Shown here: in pieces, positions 8,849 through 17,482 of the stretch
How positions within the stretch are numbered: position 1 is the first letter of the stretch
Layout: each line of letters starts with the position of its first letter
Assembly: GCF_000380145.1 (NCBI RefSeq)
Contig: NZ_KB904587.1
Coordinates: forward strand, 184,899 to 248,898
Reading direction: 5' to 3'
Length of the DNA stretch: 64,000 bases
Source of the DNA: Streptococcus thoraltensis DSM 12221
GTDB taxonomy: Bacteria > Bacillota > Bacilli > Lactobacillales > Streptococcaceae
Made by a program: the position numbers and the translations under genes
The notes under the pieces: generated by a model
What the model saw: the letters and a program-made list of their open reading frames with translations, nothing else
Told to the model about the DNA's origin: nothing
Databases searched by the model: none

Positions 8849-8953
8849 ATACTCAATGAAAATCAAAAGCAGACTAGGCGACACAGATAGCAGATAGACC
8901 TGAAGGTCATCAAATCAAGTCAACAAGGTCTGCTTTTGATTTTCGAAGAGTAT
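8849..8953. repeat. Solo BOX-like core element
   Basis: It begins ATACTCAATGAAAATCAAAA and ends TTTTGATTTTCGAAGAGTAT, so the ends pair into a long stem (AAAATCAAAAGCAGAC with GTCTGCTTTTGATTTT). These termini match the known boxA/boxC ends of the pneumococcal BOX element; the middle differs. It immediately follows the CPBP stop codon. Confidence 0.8.
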
Positions 8954-8955
8954 AA

Positions 8956-9888
8956 CTATACTGATCCTGTCTGTCTTTGTTGTCTCTTTATGAGATAAAG
9001 AATTCCTAGCATAAAGCAAACTTCGACTAAACAAGTAATCAAACTCCCTTCCGTACCAAAGTATCCCCCTGATAGCCAGTCAGGAGCATTGGGATTATTC
9101 ACAAAATGAAAAATCGAGGGACCTGTTTTGCTGCCTGATACTTCAATACCATAAATATTACCTTGGACAAAATTCCAAGCCCCATGAAGTCCAACAACAC
9201 TCCAAAGGTTATCACGATAAAGCATGTATAGAGCCATCGTAATTCCTGACAAAACAATATCTAAAATAGACAAGAAGGTAACATGGTCGTTTCCCAGATG
9301 TATGAGACCAAATAAGAGACTGGATAAACAAACAGCAGCTGAGATGCCAAGACGACTATTTATCAAAGGGAGCAACCAACCACGCGTTAGGAGTTCTTCA
9401 GTACCGCCTTGAATTAACCAGAAAGGAATAATGGAAATGACAAAAAGCAAGGTGCTAGTTGAGAAATCAACACTTTGAAAATGGCTTCCACCTAGTAGAC
9501 AAACTAGTAAAAGTGAAAGACTAAACTGAATCGTACCAAGACCAAAACCAAGAAGTAATTCTTTAAACCACTTTTCCTTGTAAAAGCCCAAGGTGACTAT
9601 GGAGCGTTTTTCCACCCATTTTACCCATGCCAAAAGCAGCATAGCGACAGAAGCAAAGGCTAATAGTTCAACATGTAAGCTATACACGAGTTTAGAAAGT
9701 TCAGCATTCTGTAGCTGTCCAGAGACAAGAAGTAATCCCAAAAATATAATACCGACAATTATCCCGAAGATAAGAGTCCCCACAAAAAAGAATCCTTCGA
9801 CCATTCCACAACCCAAAAGTACCAGCAACCAGGTTGGCCATCTATGATAGCGCTCAAATTGTTTTGGATTGGAAAGCATTTTCTTCAT
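8956..9888 (-). CDS. CPBP family intramembrane metalloprotease
   Basis: A 310-residue, highly hydrophobic protein with about eight membrane segments. It has the Abi/CPBP signature: EELLTRG at residues 164-170 (two glutamates and an arginine) and FGLIHLGNDH with the active-site histidine near 197. A further HGAWNF motif follows. Members are Rce1-like proteases; in Gram-positive bacteria some are linked to bacteriocin self-immunity or surface protein processing. No bacteriocin gene is adjacent, so the substrate is unknown. AAAGGAG stands eight bases before the ATG. It is divergent from the glutamine transporter. Confidence 0.82.
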   Translation of the reverse strand: MKKMLSNPKQFERYHRWPTWLLVLLGCGMVEGFFFVGTLIFGIIVGIIFLGLLLVSGQLQNAELSKLVYSLHVELLAFASVAMLLLAWVKWVEKRSIVTLGFYKEKWFKELLLGFGLGTIQFSLSLLLVCLLGGSHFQSVDFSTSTLLFVISIIPFWLIQGGTEELLTRGWLLPLINSRLGISAAVCLSSLLFGLIHLGNDHVTFLSILDIVLSGITMALYMLYRDNLWSVVGLHGAWNFVQGNIYGIEVSGSKTGPSIFHFVNNPNAPDWLSGGYFGTEGSLITCLVEVCFMLGILYLIKRQQRQTGSV

Positions 9889-9980
9889 ATTTAAAACTCC
9901 TTTAATTTACTATATTCATTATAATATTATTTTAAAAAGAATGCATAATTTTAACGTTTTCTTTGTATTATTGCCATTTT

Positions 9981-10004
9981 GATAGATTTCTATAAAAATC
10001 TATC
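9981..10004. promoter_or_regulatory. Palindrome in the CPBP/glnHP divergent region
   Basis: GATAGATT and AATCTATC are perfect eight-base arms around TCTATAAA. It lies eight bases upstream of the GlnR box, between divergent genes and without a T run. An operator for an unidentified regulator is more likely than a terminator. Confidence 0.4.
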
Positions 10005-10011
10005 ATCGTGA

Positions 10012-10028
10012 TGTTAGGTTTTATAACA
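10012..10028 (+). promoter_or_regulatory. GlnR box
   Basis: TGTTA, seven bases, TAACA: an exact match to the GlnR consensus TGTNA-N7-TNACA. It sits 16 bases upstream of the -35 of the glutamine transporter, the usual repressing location in Firmicutes. Confidence 0.85.
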
Positions 10029-10044
10029 CCACTTCCTTAAAATC

Positions 10045-10073
10045 TTGCTATTTTTTAAAGATTTTGCTATAAT
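10045..10073 (+). promoter_or_regulatory. Promoter of the glutamine transporter operon
   Basis: -35 TTGCTA (10045-10050), 17-base spacer, consensus -10 TATAAT (10068-10073). The start codon lies about 25 bases after the expected transcription start. Confidence 0.8.
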
Positions 10074-10105
10074 GAGCTATAATTTTTTTATATAAGGAGA
10101 TGGAC

Positions 10106-12286
10106 ATGAAGACGAAATTTAAAGCTTTCTTACTAACGCTTGTTTCTGTTTTCTTTGTGTTCGGTGCTCGTGTCGCTGCTGATACGATTGACGTTGTCTC
10201 TGACACCGCTTATGCACCATTTGAATTCAAAGATTCCGACCAAACTTACAAAGGTATCGATGTTGATATTATTAATGAAGTTGCCAAACGTAAGAATTGG
10301 GATATTAATATGACTTTTCCTGGCTTTGATGCCGCAGTAAATGCTGTACAAGCTGGCCAAGCAGACGCCTTGATGGCTGGTACAACAGTTACTGAACCTC
10401 GTGAAAAAGTCTTTACTTTCTCTGACACTTACTACGATACAGCTGTTGTCCTATACACTAAAAAAGGCAAGGATGTTTCAAAATATAGCCAATTAAAAGG
10501 TAAGACAGTCGGTGTCAAAAATGGTACTGCTGCTCAAACTTTCTTAGATAAAATCAAGACAAAGTACCATTTTAAAGTTAAAACTTTTGACACTAGTGAT
10601 CTTATGAATAACAGCCTTGATTCAGGCTCGGTTGATGCGGCTATGGATGACCAACCTGTTGTCCAATTTGCAATTAATCAGGGCAAGGATTACGCTATCA
10701 AAATGGATGGTGAAAAAGTCGGTAGCTTTGCTTTTGCTGTTAAAAAAGGAAGCCAGTATGAGTACCTCATCAAAGATTTCAATGAAGCTTTTGCTGAAAT
10801 GAAAAAAGACGGTACCTATGATGACATCATGACCAAATGGCTCGGTAAAGAAGCAGCTATTGCTAAACTCAGTTCTACTGGTGATGCAAACGCAAAAGCG
10901 GAACCTCAAAAAGAACAATATGTTATTGCATCTGATACTTCCTTTGCGCCATTTGAATACCAAGATGATGCAGGTAAATACACAGGTTTCGACATGGACT
11001 TGATTAAAGCCATCGCTAAACAACAAGGTTTCAAGATAAAAATTAACAATGTTGGTTTTGATGCTGCTCTTAACGCTGTCCAATCTAGTCAAGCTGATGG
11101 TGCTATCGCTGGTATGACCATTACAGACGAACGTAAAGGAACATTTGATTTCTCTGATCCTTACTACACTACTAATATTATCCTTGCTATTAAAAAAGGG
11201 ACTGACATTACCGCTTATAAAGATTTAAAAGGTAAAACAGTCGGTGCTAAAAACGGAACATCTTCTTACGATTTCCTTGCTAGCAAAAAAGACAAATACG
11301 GCTATAAACTCAAAGCATTTGACGAAGCGTCTACAATGTATGATAGTTTGAATTCAGGTTCTATCGATGCGCTTATGGATGACGAACCAGTATTAGCATA
11401 CGCCATTCAACAAGGTCGCGAGTTTGAAACACCGCTCAAAGGTGAACCTTCTGGTCAAGTCGGATTTGCCGTTAAAAAAGGAACAAACCAAGAGCTTATT
11501 GAAATGTTCAACAACGGTATGGCTGCCCTTAAAGAAGATGGTACTTACGATAAACTCGTTAAAAAATACCTTGCTACTTCAACAACTTCCGAAAACAAAG
11601 AAGAAAAAACGATTGATGAAACCACCATTCTTGGTCTCATCAAAAACAACTACAAACAACTTCTTTCAGGTCTTGGTAAGACTCTCGGGCTAACACTTAT
11701 TTCATTTGCGATTGCCATGATTATCGGAATTATCTTTGGTATGATGGCTGTCGCTCCAAATAAAACACTTCGTGTTATTTCATCAGTTTTCGTTGATGTG
11801 GTGCGTGGTATTCCACTTATGATTGTCGCTGCCTTCATTTTCTGGGGAATTCCAAACTTCATTGAAAGCATTACAGGCCAACAATCACCAATCAATGACT
11901 TTGTTGCAGCAACTATTGCCCTTTCTTTAAACGGTGGTGCCTATATTGCTGAAATTGTTCGTGGTGGTATCGAAGCCGTTCCTAGTGGACAAATGGAAGC
12001 CAGCCGAAGTCTTGGTGTTTCTTACAAAACAACGATGCGCAAGGTCGTTCTACCACAAGCAGTTAAACTAATGCTTCCAAACTTCGTCAACCAATTTGTT
12101 ATTTCATTGAAAGATACAACCATTGTATCGGCTATTGGTTTAGTGGAGCTCTTCCAAACGGGTAAAATTATCATTGCTCGTAACTACCAATCTTTCCGTA
12201 TGTATGCAATCCTTGCAATCATTTACCTAGTCATCATTACCCTATTGACTAAGTTGGCAAAACGTCTAGAAAAGAGGCTTAAATAA
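10106..12286 (+). CDS. glnP: Glutamine ABC transporter fused substrate-binding/permease protein
   Basis: A 726-residue fusion. A signal peptide ([10 protein letters not shown], cleavage near residue 25) is followed by two consecutive extracellular amino-acid-binding domains (about 30-250 and 270-490). Both carry the DTAYAPFEF or DTSFAPFEY strand. A HisM/GlnP-type permease domain with five or so membrane segments (about 510-720) and a family docking loop ([10 protein letters not shown]) completes it. Tandem binding domains fused to the permease are known from lactococcal and streptococcal GlnP and deliver glutamine or glutamate. I chose the second ATG because AAGGAG (10094-10099) is six bases before it, whereas the earlier ATG at 10100 directly abuts that site. 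The upstream GlnR box indicates nitrogen control. Confidence 0.92.
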   Translation: MKTKFKAFLLTLVSVFFVFGARVAADTIDVVSDTAYAPFEFKDSDQTYKGIDVDIINEVAKRKNWDINMTFPGFDAAVNAVQAGQADALMAGTTVTEPREKVFTFSDTYYDTAVVLYTKKGKDVSKYSQLKGKTVGVKNGTAAQTFLDKIKTKYHFKVKTFDTSDLMNNSLDSGSVDAAMDDQPVVQFAINQGKDYAIKMDGEKVGSFAFAVKKGSQYEYLIKDFNEAFAEMKKDGTYDDIMTKWLGKEAAIAKLSSTGDANAKAEPQKEQYVIASDTSFAPFEYQDDAGKYTGFDMDLIKAIAKQQGFKIKINNVGFDAALNAVQSSQADGAIAGMTITDERKGTFDFSDPYYTTNIILAIKKGTDITAYKDLKGKTVGAKNGTSSYDFLASKKDKYGYKLKAFDEASTMYDSLNSGSIDALMDDEPVLAYAIQQGREFETPLKGEPSGQVGFAVKKGTNQELIEMFNNGMAALKEDGTYDKLVKKYLATSTTSENKEEKTIDETTILGLIKNNYKQLLSGLGKTLGLTLISFAIAMIIGIIFGMMAVAPNKTLRVISSVFVDVVRGIPLMIVAAFIFWGIPNFIESITGQQSPINDFVAATIALSLNGGAYIAEIVRGGIEAVPSGQMEASRSLGVSYKTTMRKVVLPQAVKLMLPNFVNQFVISLKDTTIVSAIGLVELFQTGKIIIARNYQSFRMYAILAIIYLVIITLLTKLAKRLEKRLK

Positions 12287-13026
12287 TGGCAGAATTAAAA
12301 ATTGATGTCCAAGATTTGCACAAATCCTACGGCGATAACGAAGTCTTAAAAGGGATTGATGCTAAATTTTACGAAGGTGATGTGGTTTGTATCATCGGTC
12401 CTTCTGGATCAGGAAAATCAACCTTCCTTCGTACTCTCAACCTACTAGAAACCATCACAAGTGGCAATGTTATCGTTGATGGATTTGAACTCTCAGATCC
12501 AAAAACAAATATCGACAAAGCTCGTGAAAATATCGGCATGGTGTTTCAACACTTCAACTTATTCCCTCACATGACTGTTCTTGAAAACATTATGTTTGGC
12601 CCAACAGAACTTGGAAAACTAAATAAAACTGAAGCTGAAAAGCAAGCAATGGAACTCCTTGAAAAAGTTGGATTGGCTGAAAAACGTGATGCTCTTCCAG
12701 AGAGTTTGTCTGGTGGACAAAAACAACGTGTTGCCATTGCTCGTTCATTAGCCATGAATCCTGATATTATGCTCTTTGACGAACCAACCTCTGCCCTTGA
12801 CCCTGAAATGGTTGGAGACGTTCTTAACGTTATGAAAGACCTAGCTGAACAGGGCATGACCATGTTGATTGTTACCCACGAGATGGGATTTGCTCGTCAA
12901 GTTGCCAATCGTGTTATCTTTACCGATGGTGGTCAATTTATCGAAGATGGCACACCAGAACAAATCTTTGATAATCCACAACATCCACGACTCAAAGACT
13001 TCCTTGATAAGGTTCTTAGTCATTAA
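12286..13026 (+). CDS. glnQ: Glutamine ABC transporter ATP-binding protein GlnQ
   Basis: A 246-residue ATPase of the polar amino-acid uptake family that powers the preceding permease. Walker [10 protein letters not shown] is at 38-46. The Q-loop lies in [17 protein letters not shown], the signature is [14 protein letters not shown], Walker B is [14 protein letters not shown] and the H-loop is VTHEM. The start overlaps the stop of the permease gene by one base, so the two are coupled. Transcription ends at the hairpin just after the gene. Confidence 0.94.
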   Translation: MAELKIDVQDLHKSYGDNEVLKGIDAKFYEGDVVCIIGPSGSGKSTFLRTLNLLETITSGNVIVDGFELSDPKTNIDKARENIGMVFQHFNLFPHMTVLENIMFGPTELGKLNKTEAEKQAMELLEKVGLAEKRDALPESLSGGQKQRVAIARSLAMNPDIMLFDEPTSALDPEMVGDVLNVMKDLAEQGMTMLIVTHEMGFARQVANRVIFTDGGQFIEDGTPEQIFDNPQHPRLKDFLDKVLSH

Positions 13027-13030
13027 AAAA

Positions 13031-13066
13031 CAAAAGCATTCAAGTTTCATAACTCGAATGCTTTTT
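13031..13066. terminator. Shared convergent terminator after glnQ
   Basis: AAAAGCATTC and GAATGCTTTTTT arms around an AGTT/AACT inner stem, with A and T runs on the two sides. It serves glnQ on plus; its right half also encodes the last codons of the minus-strand neighbour. Confidence 0.8.
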
Positions 13067-13550
13067 TCATTGCCTGTAGAAATTCTTCCGCCTCTTCTCT
13101 GCTTATTAATTGATAAATATTTTTATGGGAAAATTTATCAATTAAAGCTAAGATTTTAGGACGACTGTTCTCTGGAAACTCTTTGATAAAGTCTAAAAAC
13201 TCTAAATCAACTTCTTCCTCAACCCATGGCATATCTGATCTAACAGTCCCGATTCTATTCATAACACCTTCTATGCAGACGTCCAAAGGAAAATCTAGAA
13301 AGATAATGGTATCGCATGCTTTAAAGCGCAAATCTAGCGTACCACCATAATTACCGTCAATAATCCAGGAGTCTTGCTTTAAAACATGTCGTTGACGTTC
13401 TAGAAAAATCTCAGGTGCTACTGTTGTTCTGTCAGCATTCCAATTCATCAAATCCAAATGGTGTAAGGGTAACTTTGTCAGTTCTGCGAGTTGTCTAGCC
13501 AAGGTTGATTTGCCCGAGCCAGGGCAACCAATAACAATGATTTTTTTCAT
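13047..13550 (-). CDS. P-loop kinase-like protein (topology-modulation/adenylate kinase-like family)
   Basis: A 167-residue soluble P-loop NTPase. Walker A GCPGSGKST spans residues 8-16, right after the first strand. LPLHHLDLMNWN, then SWIIDGNYGG and IIFLDFP are landmarks of the adenylate-kinase-related family often annotated DNA topology modulation protein or FlaR. The true substrate is not established, so I avoid a gene symbol. The last residues overlap the bidirectional terminator it shares with glnQ. It diverges from the ABC-F attenuator region. Confidence 0.75.
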   Translation of the reverse strand: MKKIIVIGCPGSGKSTLARQLAELTKLPLHHLDLMNWNADRTTVAPEIFLERQRHVLKQDSWIIDGNYGGTLDLRFKACDTIIFLDFPLDVCIEGVMNRIGTVRSDMPWVEEEVDLEFLDFIKEFPENSRPKILALIDKFSHKNIYQLISREEAEEFLQAMKKAFEL

Positions 13551-13568
13551 AACTCCATCATATCAAAA

Positions 13569-13597
13569 TTGACACCATTTGCAAAATATGCTATAGT
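13569..13597 (+). promoter_or_regulatory. Promoter of the ABC-F leader transcript
   Basis: -35 TTGACA (13569-13574), 17-base spacer, -10 TATAGT (13592-13597). It is near consensus, hence strong. The predicted start near 13604 is about 290 bases before the ABC-F start codon. Confidence 0.8.
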
Positions 13598-13622
13598 CGT
13601 TTCAATAACATATGGAGGTAAG

Positions 13623-13691
13623 GAGCACATGATTCACTAAAAAACAACATATGATAGCTTTATCAAGTTTTGTTTTTTAGTGTGCTCTTTT
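13623..13691 (+). promoter_or_regulatory. Transcription attenuator upstream of the ABC-F gene
   Basis: GAGCA (13623-13627) pairs with TGCTC (13683-13687). A perfect 13-base stem CACTAAAAAACAA (13635-13647) with its complement (13670-13682) continues inward, and a small TGATA/TATCA hairpin forms the loop. The seven-base bulge between the two helices contains the start of a three-codon ORF. CTTTT follows. A ribosome on that ORF would occupy the 5' arm and prevent the hairpin, the logic of known antibiotic-responsive attenuators ahead of ABC-F resistance genes. The function here is inferred. Confidence 0.7.
13629..13640 (+). CDS. Putative three-codon leader peptide (Met-Ile-His)
   Basis: ATG ATT CAC TAA, preceded by GGAGG about ten bases upstream (and by AAGGAG closer in), lies in the 5' arm of the attenuator hairpin. 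It is too short to be recognised by homology. The support is positional: a good ribosome-binding site, an immediate stop, and overlap with the terminator stem. An alternative start at 13612 (encoding MEVRST) overlaps it in another frame. Confidence 0.5.
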   Translation: MIH

Positions 13692-13720
13692 ATACCTGTT
13701 TTCAAATGCTGACTTTTCAC

Positions 13721-13823
13721 ACTCTTCTAAAATCAAATTTAGACCTTGTCAACTTGTTTTGATGGGCTTCAGTTCTATCTACTATCTGTGTTGCTTAGTC
13801 TGATTTTGATTTTCATTGAATAT
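13721..13823. repeat. Solo BOX-like core element, diverged
   Basis: It begins ACTCTTCTAAAATCAAATTT and ends GATTTTCATTGAATAT, in the orientation opposite to the copy at 8849. It lies between the attenuator and the ABC-F gene, so it is part of the leader transcript. Confidence 0.7.
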
Positions 13824-13897
13824 CAGGTCACTTTGTACACCCAAACTCTCTACTTGATAAAGTGGGGAGTTTTTATCTTGTTTAAAAGGAGGCATTT

Positions 13898-15403
13898 ATG
13901 TTACAAACGCAACATCTTACCCTAACCCATCAAAAAGACTTACAAGATTTGGTTAAAGATCTTGGTTTAGTTGTTAACGATGGCGACAAATTAGCCATTA
14001 TCGGTGAAGAAGGAACTGGCAAATCAAGCCTTATCAAAGCACTCATAGACATTACTTCCATCTCCGACTACATCAAGGTAGAAGGAAAAGTCATCAATCA
14101 CTTTCATCACATCGGCTATTTACCACAGAGCTTAACTGCCAATCAGCTGGAACAAAGTGTCTCTGATTTTCTCTATGGGGACATGGATTACAGCATGTTC
14201 GACTTTTCCTTATTTTACAAACTGGCTGAGCGCTTTCAGCTTGAGGTGGAGAAACTTGAGGATAATAACCAAACGCTATATAGTTTATCAGGGGGTGAAA
14301 AATTAAAAATACAATTACTGAAAATTTTAGCACAAGATCCTGACTTGCTGATTTTAGATGAGCCATCTAGTGACCTAGACCCAGACAGTGTTAATTGGTT
14401 AGAACAGTTTATTGCCCAATCTGATAAGACGATTATCTTTATCTCTCACGACGAAACTTTTCTAGAAAATACAGCCACTGCTATTCTTCATTTAGAGTTA
14501 TTAAAAAAACGTTCCACACCACGTGCTAGCTACTTCCAAAGTAACTATAGAAACTATAAAGAAAATCGTAAAAAGACTTTTGAGCGACAACTGCAACGAG
14601 CTAATAAGGAACGAGAAGAACATCGAGACCGTATGATTCGCAGTCATCGCATTCACCAAAGTGTAGAACATCAGCTTCGTCATACTAAAAATGATGCAGC
14701 AGGTCGGTTGTTAGCAAAAAAGCTAAAAAACATTCTCTCACAAGAAAAACGCTATGAAAAGGAGACAGAAAAATTTACTGAAATCCCACAGGATATGGAC
14801 GCTATCAATCTCTTCTTTTCAGAAACCACTCCCCTTTCAACCAACAAAATCCTAATCAACTGGATAGAGCAGCCACTCCAAACTGGCCAGACTGCTAACT
14901 TACTGATAAAGGGTCAAGACAAACTTGTTATCACTGGCTCAAACGGCGTCGGTAAAACTCGCCTTCTCAAGAAAATCATGAACGAGCTATCTTCTAGAAC
15001 AGACCTATCCCTTGGCTATATGCCCCAGCATTACGATGACTTTTTGAATCCCAATCTTTCTCCTCTTGACTTTCTAAGCGAAGTTACTGAAGCAGAAAAA
15101 GCAAGGACTCTACTGGCAAGTCTTCGTTTCACAAAGGATGAAATCTCACATTCGTTAATGGGTTTGTCTGGTGGTCAAAAAGCCAAACTCTTCTTAGCCA
15201 AAATGGTTTTAGCGGGTAATAATGTGCTTATTTTAGATGAGCCAACTCGACATTTTTCTCCGACTAGTCAGCCCATCATCCGAGAAATTCTCAGCGACTT
15301 TCCAGGAGCCATCATTAGTGTCTCACATGACAGAAACTACATTAGAGAGGTGGCTCAAAAGAGGTATCAGCTAACTCCTGAAAAACTTGAACAAATAAGA
15401 TGA
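13898..15403 (+). CDS. ABC-F family ATPase, possible ribosome-protection (antibiotic resistance) type
   Basis: A 501-residue soluble protein with two ABC domains and no membrane segment. Walker A motifs are GEEGTGKS (36-43) and GSNGVGKT (347-354); signatures LSGGE (129-133) and LSGGQ. The linker (about 205-300) is long, charged and helical, as in ABC-F proteins that reach the ribosomal P-site tRNA. The usual DEPTNHLD boxes are altered to DEPSSDLD (154-161) and DEPTRHFS, so this is a divergent branch. A leader with promoter, mini-ORF and terminator hairpin precedes it, as for inducible resistance ABC-Fs. AAAGGAGG lies before the ATG. Which drug, if any, cannot be told from the sequence; a housekeeping translation role is the alternative. 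Confidence 0.75.
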   Translation: MLQTQHLTLTHQKDLQDLVKDLGLVVNDGDKLAIIGEEGTGKSSLIKALIDITSISDYIKVEGKVINHFHHIGYLPQSLTANQLEQSVSDFLYGDMDYSMFDFSLFYKLAERFQLEVEKLEDNNQTLYSLSGGEKLKIQLLKILAQDPDLLILDEPSSDLDPDSVNWLEQFIAQSDKTIIFISHDETFLENTATAILHLELLKKRSTPRASYFQSNYRNYKENRKKTFERQLQRANKEREEHRDRMIRSHRIHQSVEHQLRHTKNDAAGRLLAKKLKNILSQEKRYEKETEKFTEIPQDMDAINLFFSETTPLSTNKILINWIEQPLQTGQTANLLIKGQDKLVITGSNGVGKTRLLKKIMNELSSRTDLSLGYMPQHYDDFLNPNLSPLDFLSEVTEAEKARTLLASLRFTKDEISHSLMGLSGGQKAKLFLAKMVLAGNNVLILDEPTRHFSPTSQPIIREILSDFPGAIISVSHDRNYIREVAQKRYQLTPEKLEQIR

Positions 15404-15466
15404 AGACATTCCACTAATACGCTCATTTTGATAAAATAGAATAATCATATCAACAGAAAGAATCTT

Positions 15467-17224
15467 ATGATTATCAAACTTCTTGCTGTCTTACATGACA
15501 TCTACAAGCATTTTATCATTTACAGCCTTCGAACGGCATTTCTACAGGTTAGCATAACCATTGGCGGATCTTACCTACTTTCTTGGCTTTTTCGTGGCAT
15601 TTTAATATCTTCAGGTTTTCCCGGCCTATCGATGGATAACATCTATAGTTTTTTTGCTAATCCACTGACATTTTTACTCCTACTTATTTACCTACTGGTA
15701 CTAGCCTTTCTGGTTTTTATAGAATTCTCCTTCCTTGTTGAAATACTACGCTATAAAGAAGTTCCCATAGCGTTTGGATTTGAATACTTTAAAAGAGATT
15801 TTAAAAATTTTATTTACAGCATTAAGGGACGACACTTTCTTTCTTTTCTATCCTACTTGCTGATAACCATTCCAATGCTTCGTTTCTTCTTCTCATCTGC
15901 TTTGATTGCGCGGCTCTATATTCCTGAATTTATCATTGGAGAACTACAAAAATCTAACACCGGTCAAGTTGGGCTTTTTATCGCCTATGCTCTGCTGTTT
16001 TACATCAATATCCGCTTAGTCTACACGCTACCTCTAACGGTGGTTCGTAAGGATCATCATTTCACTGATAATCTCAAAACCAGTTGGCAGATGACTGCTG
16101 GACACTCTCTACTAACCTTAGTGGGACTGGCACTTATCGCTGGATCTATTACCCTTGTATCGTTTATGGCAACAGGGGTTACGCGCGCCGTCCTCACTCT
16201 TCTTTTTAGGGGAGATAGCAGTACAGAACTCCTGGTACAAACGATTTTAGTTAGTCTTACCTGGTTAATCATATTCGCTGCAAGCCTGCTTATTAAATTA
16301 GCATCCCTTGCCTACCTTATCTTAAATCTTGAACAAAACGACATCATTGAAATAGAGCCGAACCCTAAGCGTCAAAAAAGCCGTTGGATACGACTTCTTC
16401 TTTTAAATACTGCCATTGCTTTTGGTGCCTTCTTTTACAATACCAATAGGCTTAGCAATGGTGACCCCAAAAATGTCAAAATTATCGCTCATCGTGGTTA
16501 TGTTGACAAGGCCGTTGAAAATTCTATAGAAGGTCTGAAAGCTTCTAAAAAAGCAGGGGCAGATATGGTTGAACTCGATGTTCTAATGACAAAGGATAAA
16601 CAATTTGTCATTAGCCATGATGATAATCTAAAACGTCTTGCTGGTCGATCAAAACTGATTAGTCAATCCAAAGCAAAAGACATCATTGGGCAAACCATTA
16701 GACAAAATGGTCATACCAGTCAAATCGTCTCCTTCAAAACATTTCTTGAAGAAGCTCAGAAGTTGAACTTACCTCTTTTGATTGAGTTAAAGCCTGCGAA
16801 AAATCAACTTGATTATGCGAAATACTTCTTAAAAGAATTAGCCAAAGTCTCAAATAATCCAAAAAATCAATTCATGTCCCTAGATTTAAGCCTCATCGAA
16901 ACTATTGAGAAAAGACGTCCTGATCTCAAAACAGGGCATGTTATCACTTTTCAATTCGGTGATTTTATAAGTGATAAAGTCGATTTTTATGCCCTTGAAG
17001 AATTTTCATACACCAATCACATTGCAACATTAGCCCATGATAAGAACAAGGATTTGTATATTTGGACTATCAATGACCAAAAGCAATTGGAAACTTACTT
17101 GGAAACGCCTATTGAAGGGCTTATCACGGATTATCCCAACAAGGCTCGCTACGAGCAGAAGCATCTTCTTAGTCACCAACAAGATTATTTATCTTTTTTG
17201 ATGAGATTTTTTAATTTAGGGTAA
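15467..17224 (+). CDS. Glycerophosphodiester phosphodiesterase with N-terminal membrane domain
   Basis: A 585-residue protein in two parts. Residues 1-325 hold about eight hydrophobic segments of the glycerophosphoryl diester phosphodiesterase membrane domain. From about residue 340 there is a GDPD TIM-barrel with HRG (IIAHRGYVDKAVENS), the metal ligands VELDV, the catalytic ISHDDNLKRL, and LLIELKP. It should hydrolyse glycerophosphodiesters, such as deacylated phospholipids or lipoteichoic-acid backbone pieces, at the membrane. The ribosome-binding site is weak (AGAAAG). It follows the ABC-F gene by 63 bases with no terminator seen, so cotranscription is possible. Confidence 0.85.
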   Translation: MIIKLLAVLHDIYKHFIIYSLRTAFLQVSITIGGSYLLSWLFRGILISSGFPGLSMDNIYSFFANPLTFLLLLIYLLVLAFLVFIEFSFLVEILRYKEVPIAFGFEYFKRDFKNFIYSIKGRHFLSFLSYLLITIPMLRFFFSSALIARLYIPEFIIGELQKSNTGQVGLFIAYALLFYINIRLVYTLPLTVVRKDHHFTDNLKTSWQMTAGHSLLTLVGLALIAGSITLVSFMATGVTRAVLTLLFRGDSSTELLVQTILVSLTWLIIFAASLLIKLASLAYLILNLEQNDIIEIEPNPKRQKSRWIRLLLLNTAIAFGAFFYNTNRLSNGDPKNVKIIAHRGYVDKAVENSIEGLKASKKAGADMVELDVLMTKDKQFVISHDDNLKRLAGRSKLISQSKAKDIIGQTIRQNGHTSQIVSFKTFLEEAQKLNLPLLIELKPAKNQLDYAKYFLKELAKVSNNPKNQFMSLDLSLIETIEKRRPDLKTGHVITFQFGDFISDKVDFYALEEFSYTNHIATLAHDKNKDLYIWTINDQKQLETYLETPIEGLITDYPNKARYEQKHLLSHQQDYLSFLMRFFNLG

Positions 17225-17228
17225 AACC

Positions 17229-17437
17229 ATAGTCAAATGAATTAACTTTCAGAACAAGAGACTGAGACACAGACGGTACTTAACACTCAATGAAAATCAA
17301 AAGCAGACTAGGCGCGATACAGAGGTAGATAGAACTGTCTTCATCAAATCGAGTCAACAAGGTCTGCTTTTATTTTCGAAGAGTATAAGTACGGCAAGTT
17401 GAAAGTGACCATGTATCACAGTTAATGCAAAAGACTA
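17229..17437. repeat. Composite repeat: outer element carrying a BOX-like core
   Basis: The outer left arm ATAGTCAAATGAATTAACTT leads through CAGTACTT-like sequence to a BOX-like core (ACTCAATGAAAATCAAAAGC to GATTTTCGAAGAGTAT). It continues into GGCAAGTTGAAAGTGACC and the outer right arm with AGTTAATGCAAAAGACTA. Here the core is inverted relative to the copies at 21171 and 34246. Confidence 0.85.
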
Positions 17438-17477
17438 AAAAAGCACGATGGACTAAAAGTCTCCATCATGCTTTTTT
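17438..17477. terminator. Bidirectional terminator
   Basis: AAAAAGCACGATGGAC and CTCCATCATGCTTTTTT form a stem with one mismatch, A run on one side and T run on the other. It can serve the phosphodiesterase gene (plus) and the small gene at 17483-17647 (minus). Confidence 0.8.
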
Positions 17478-17482
17478 GTTAC

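Noticed and set aside
11650-11895. Minus-strand frame inside the glutamine permease gene
   Set aside because: Antisense shadow of conserved membrane-segment codons.
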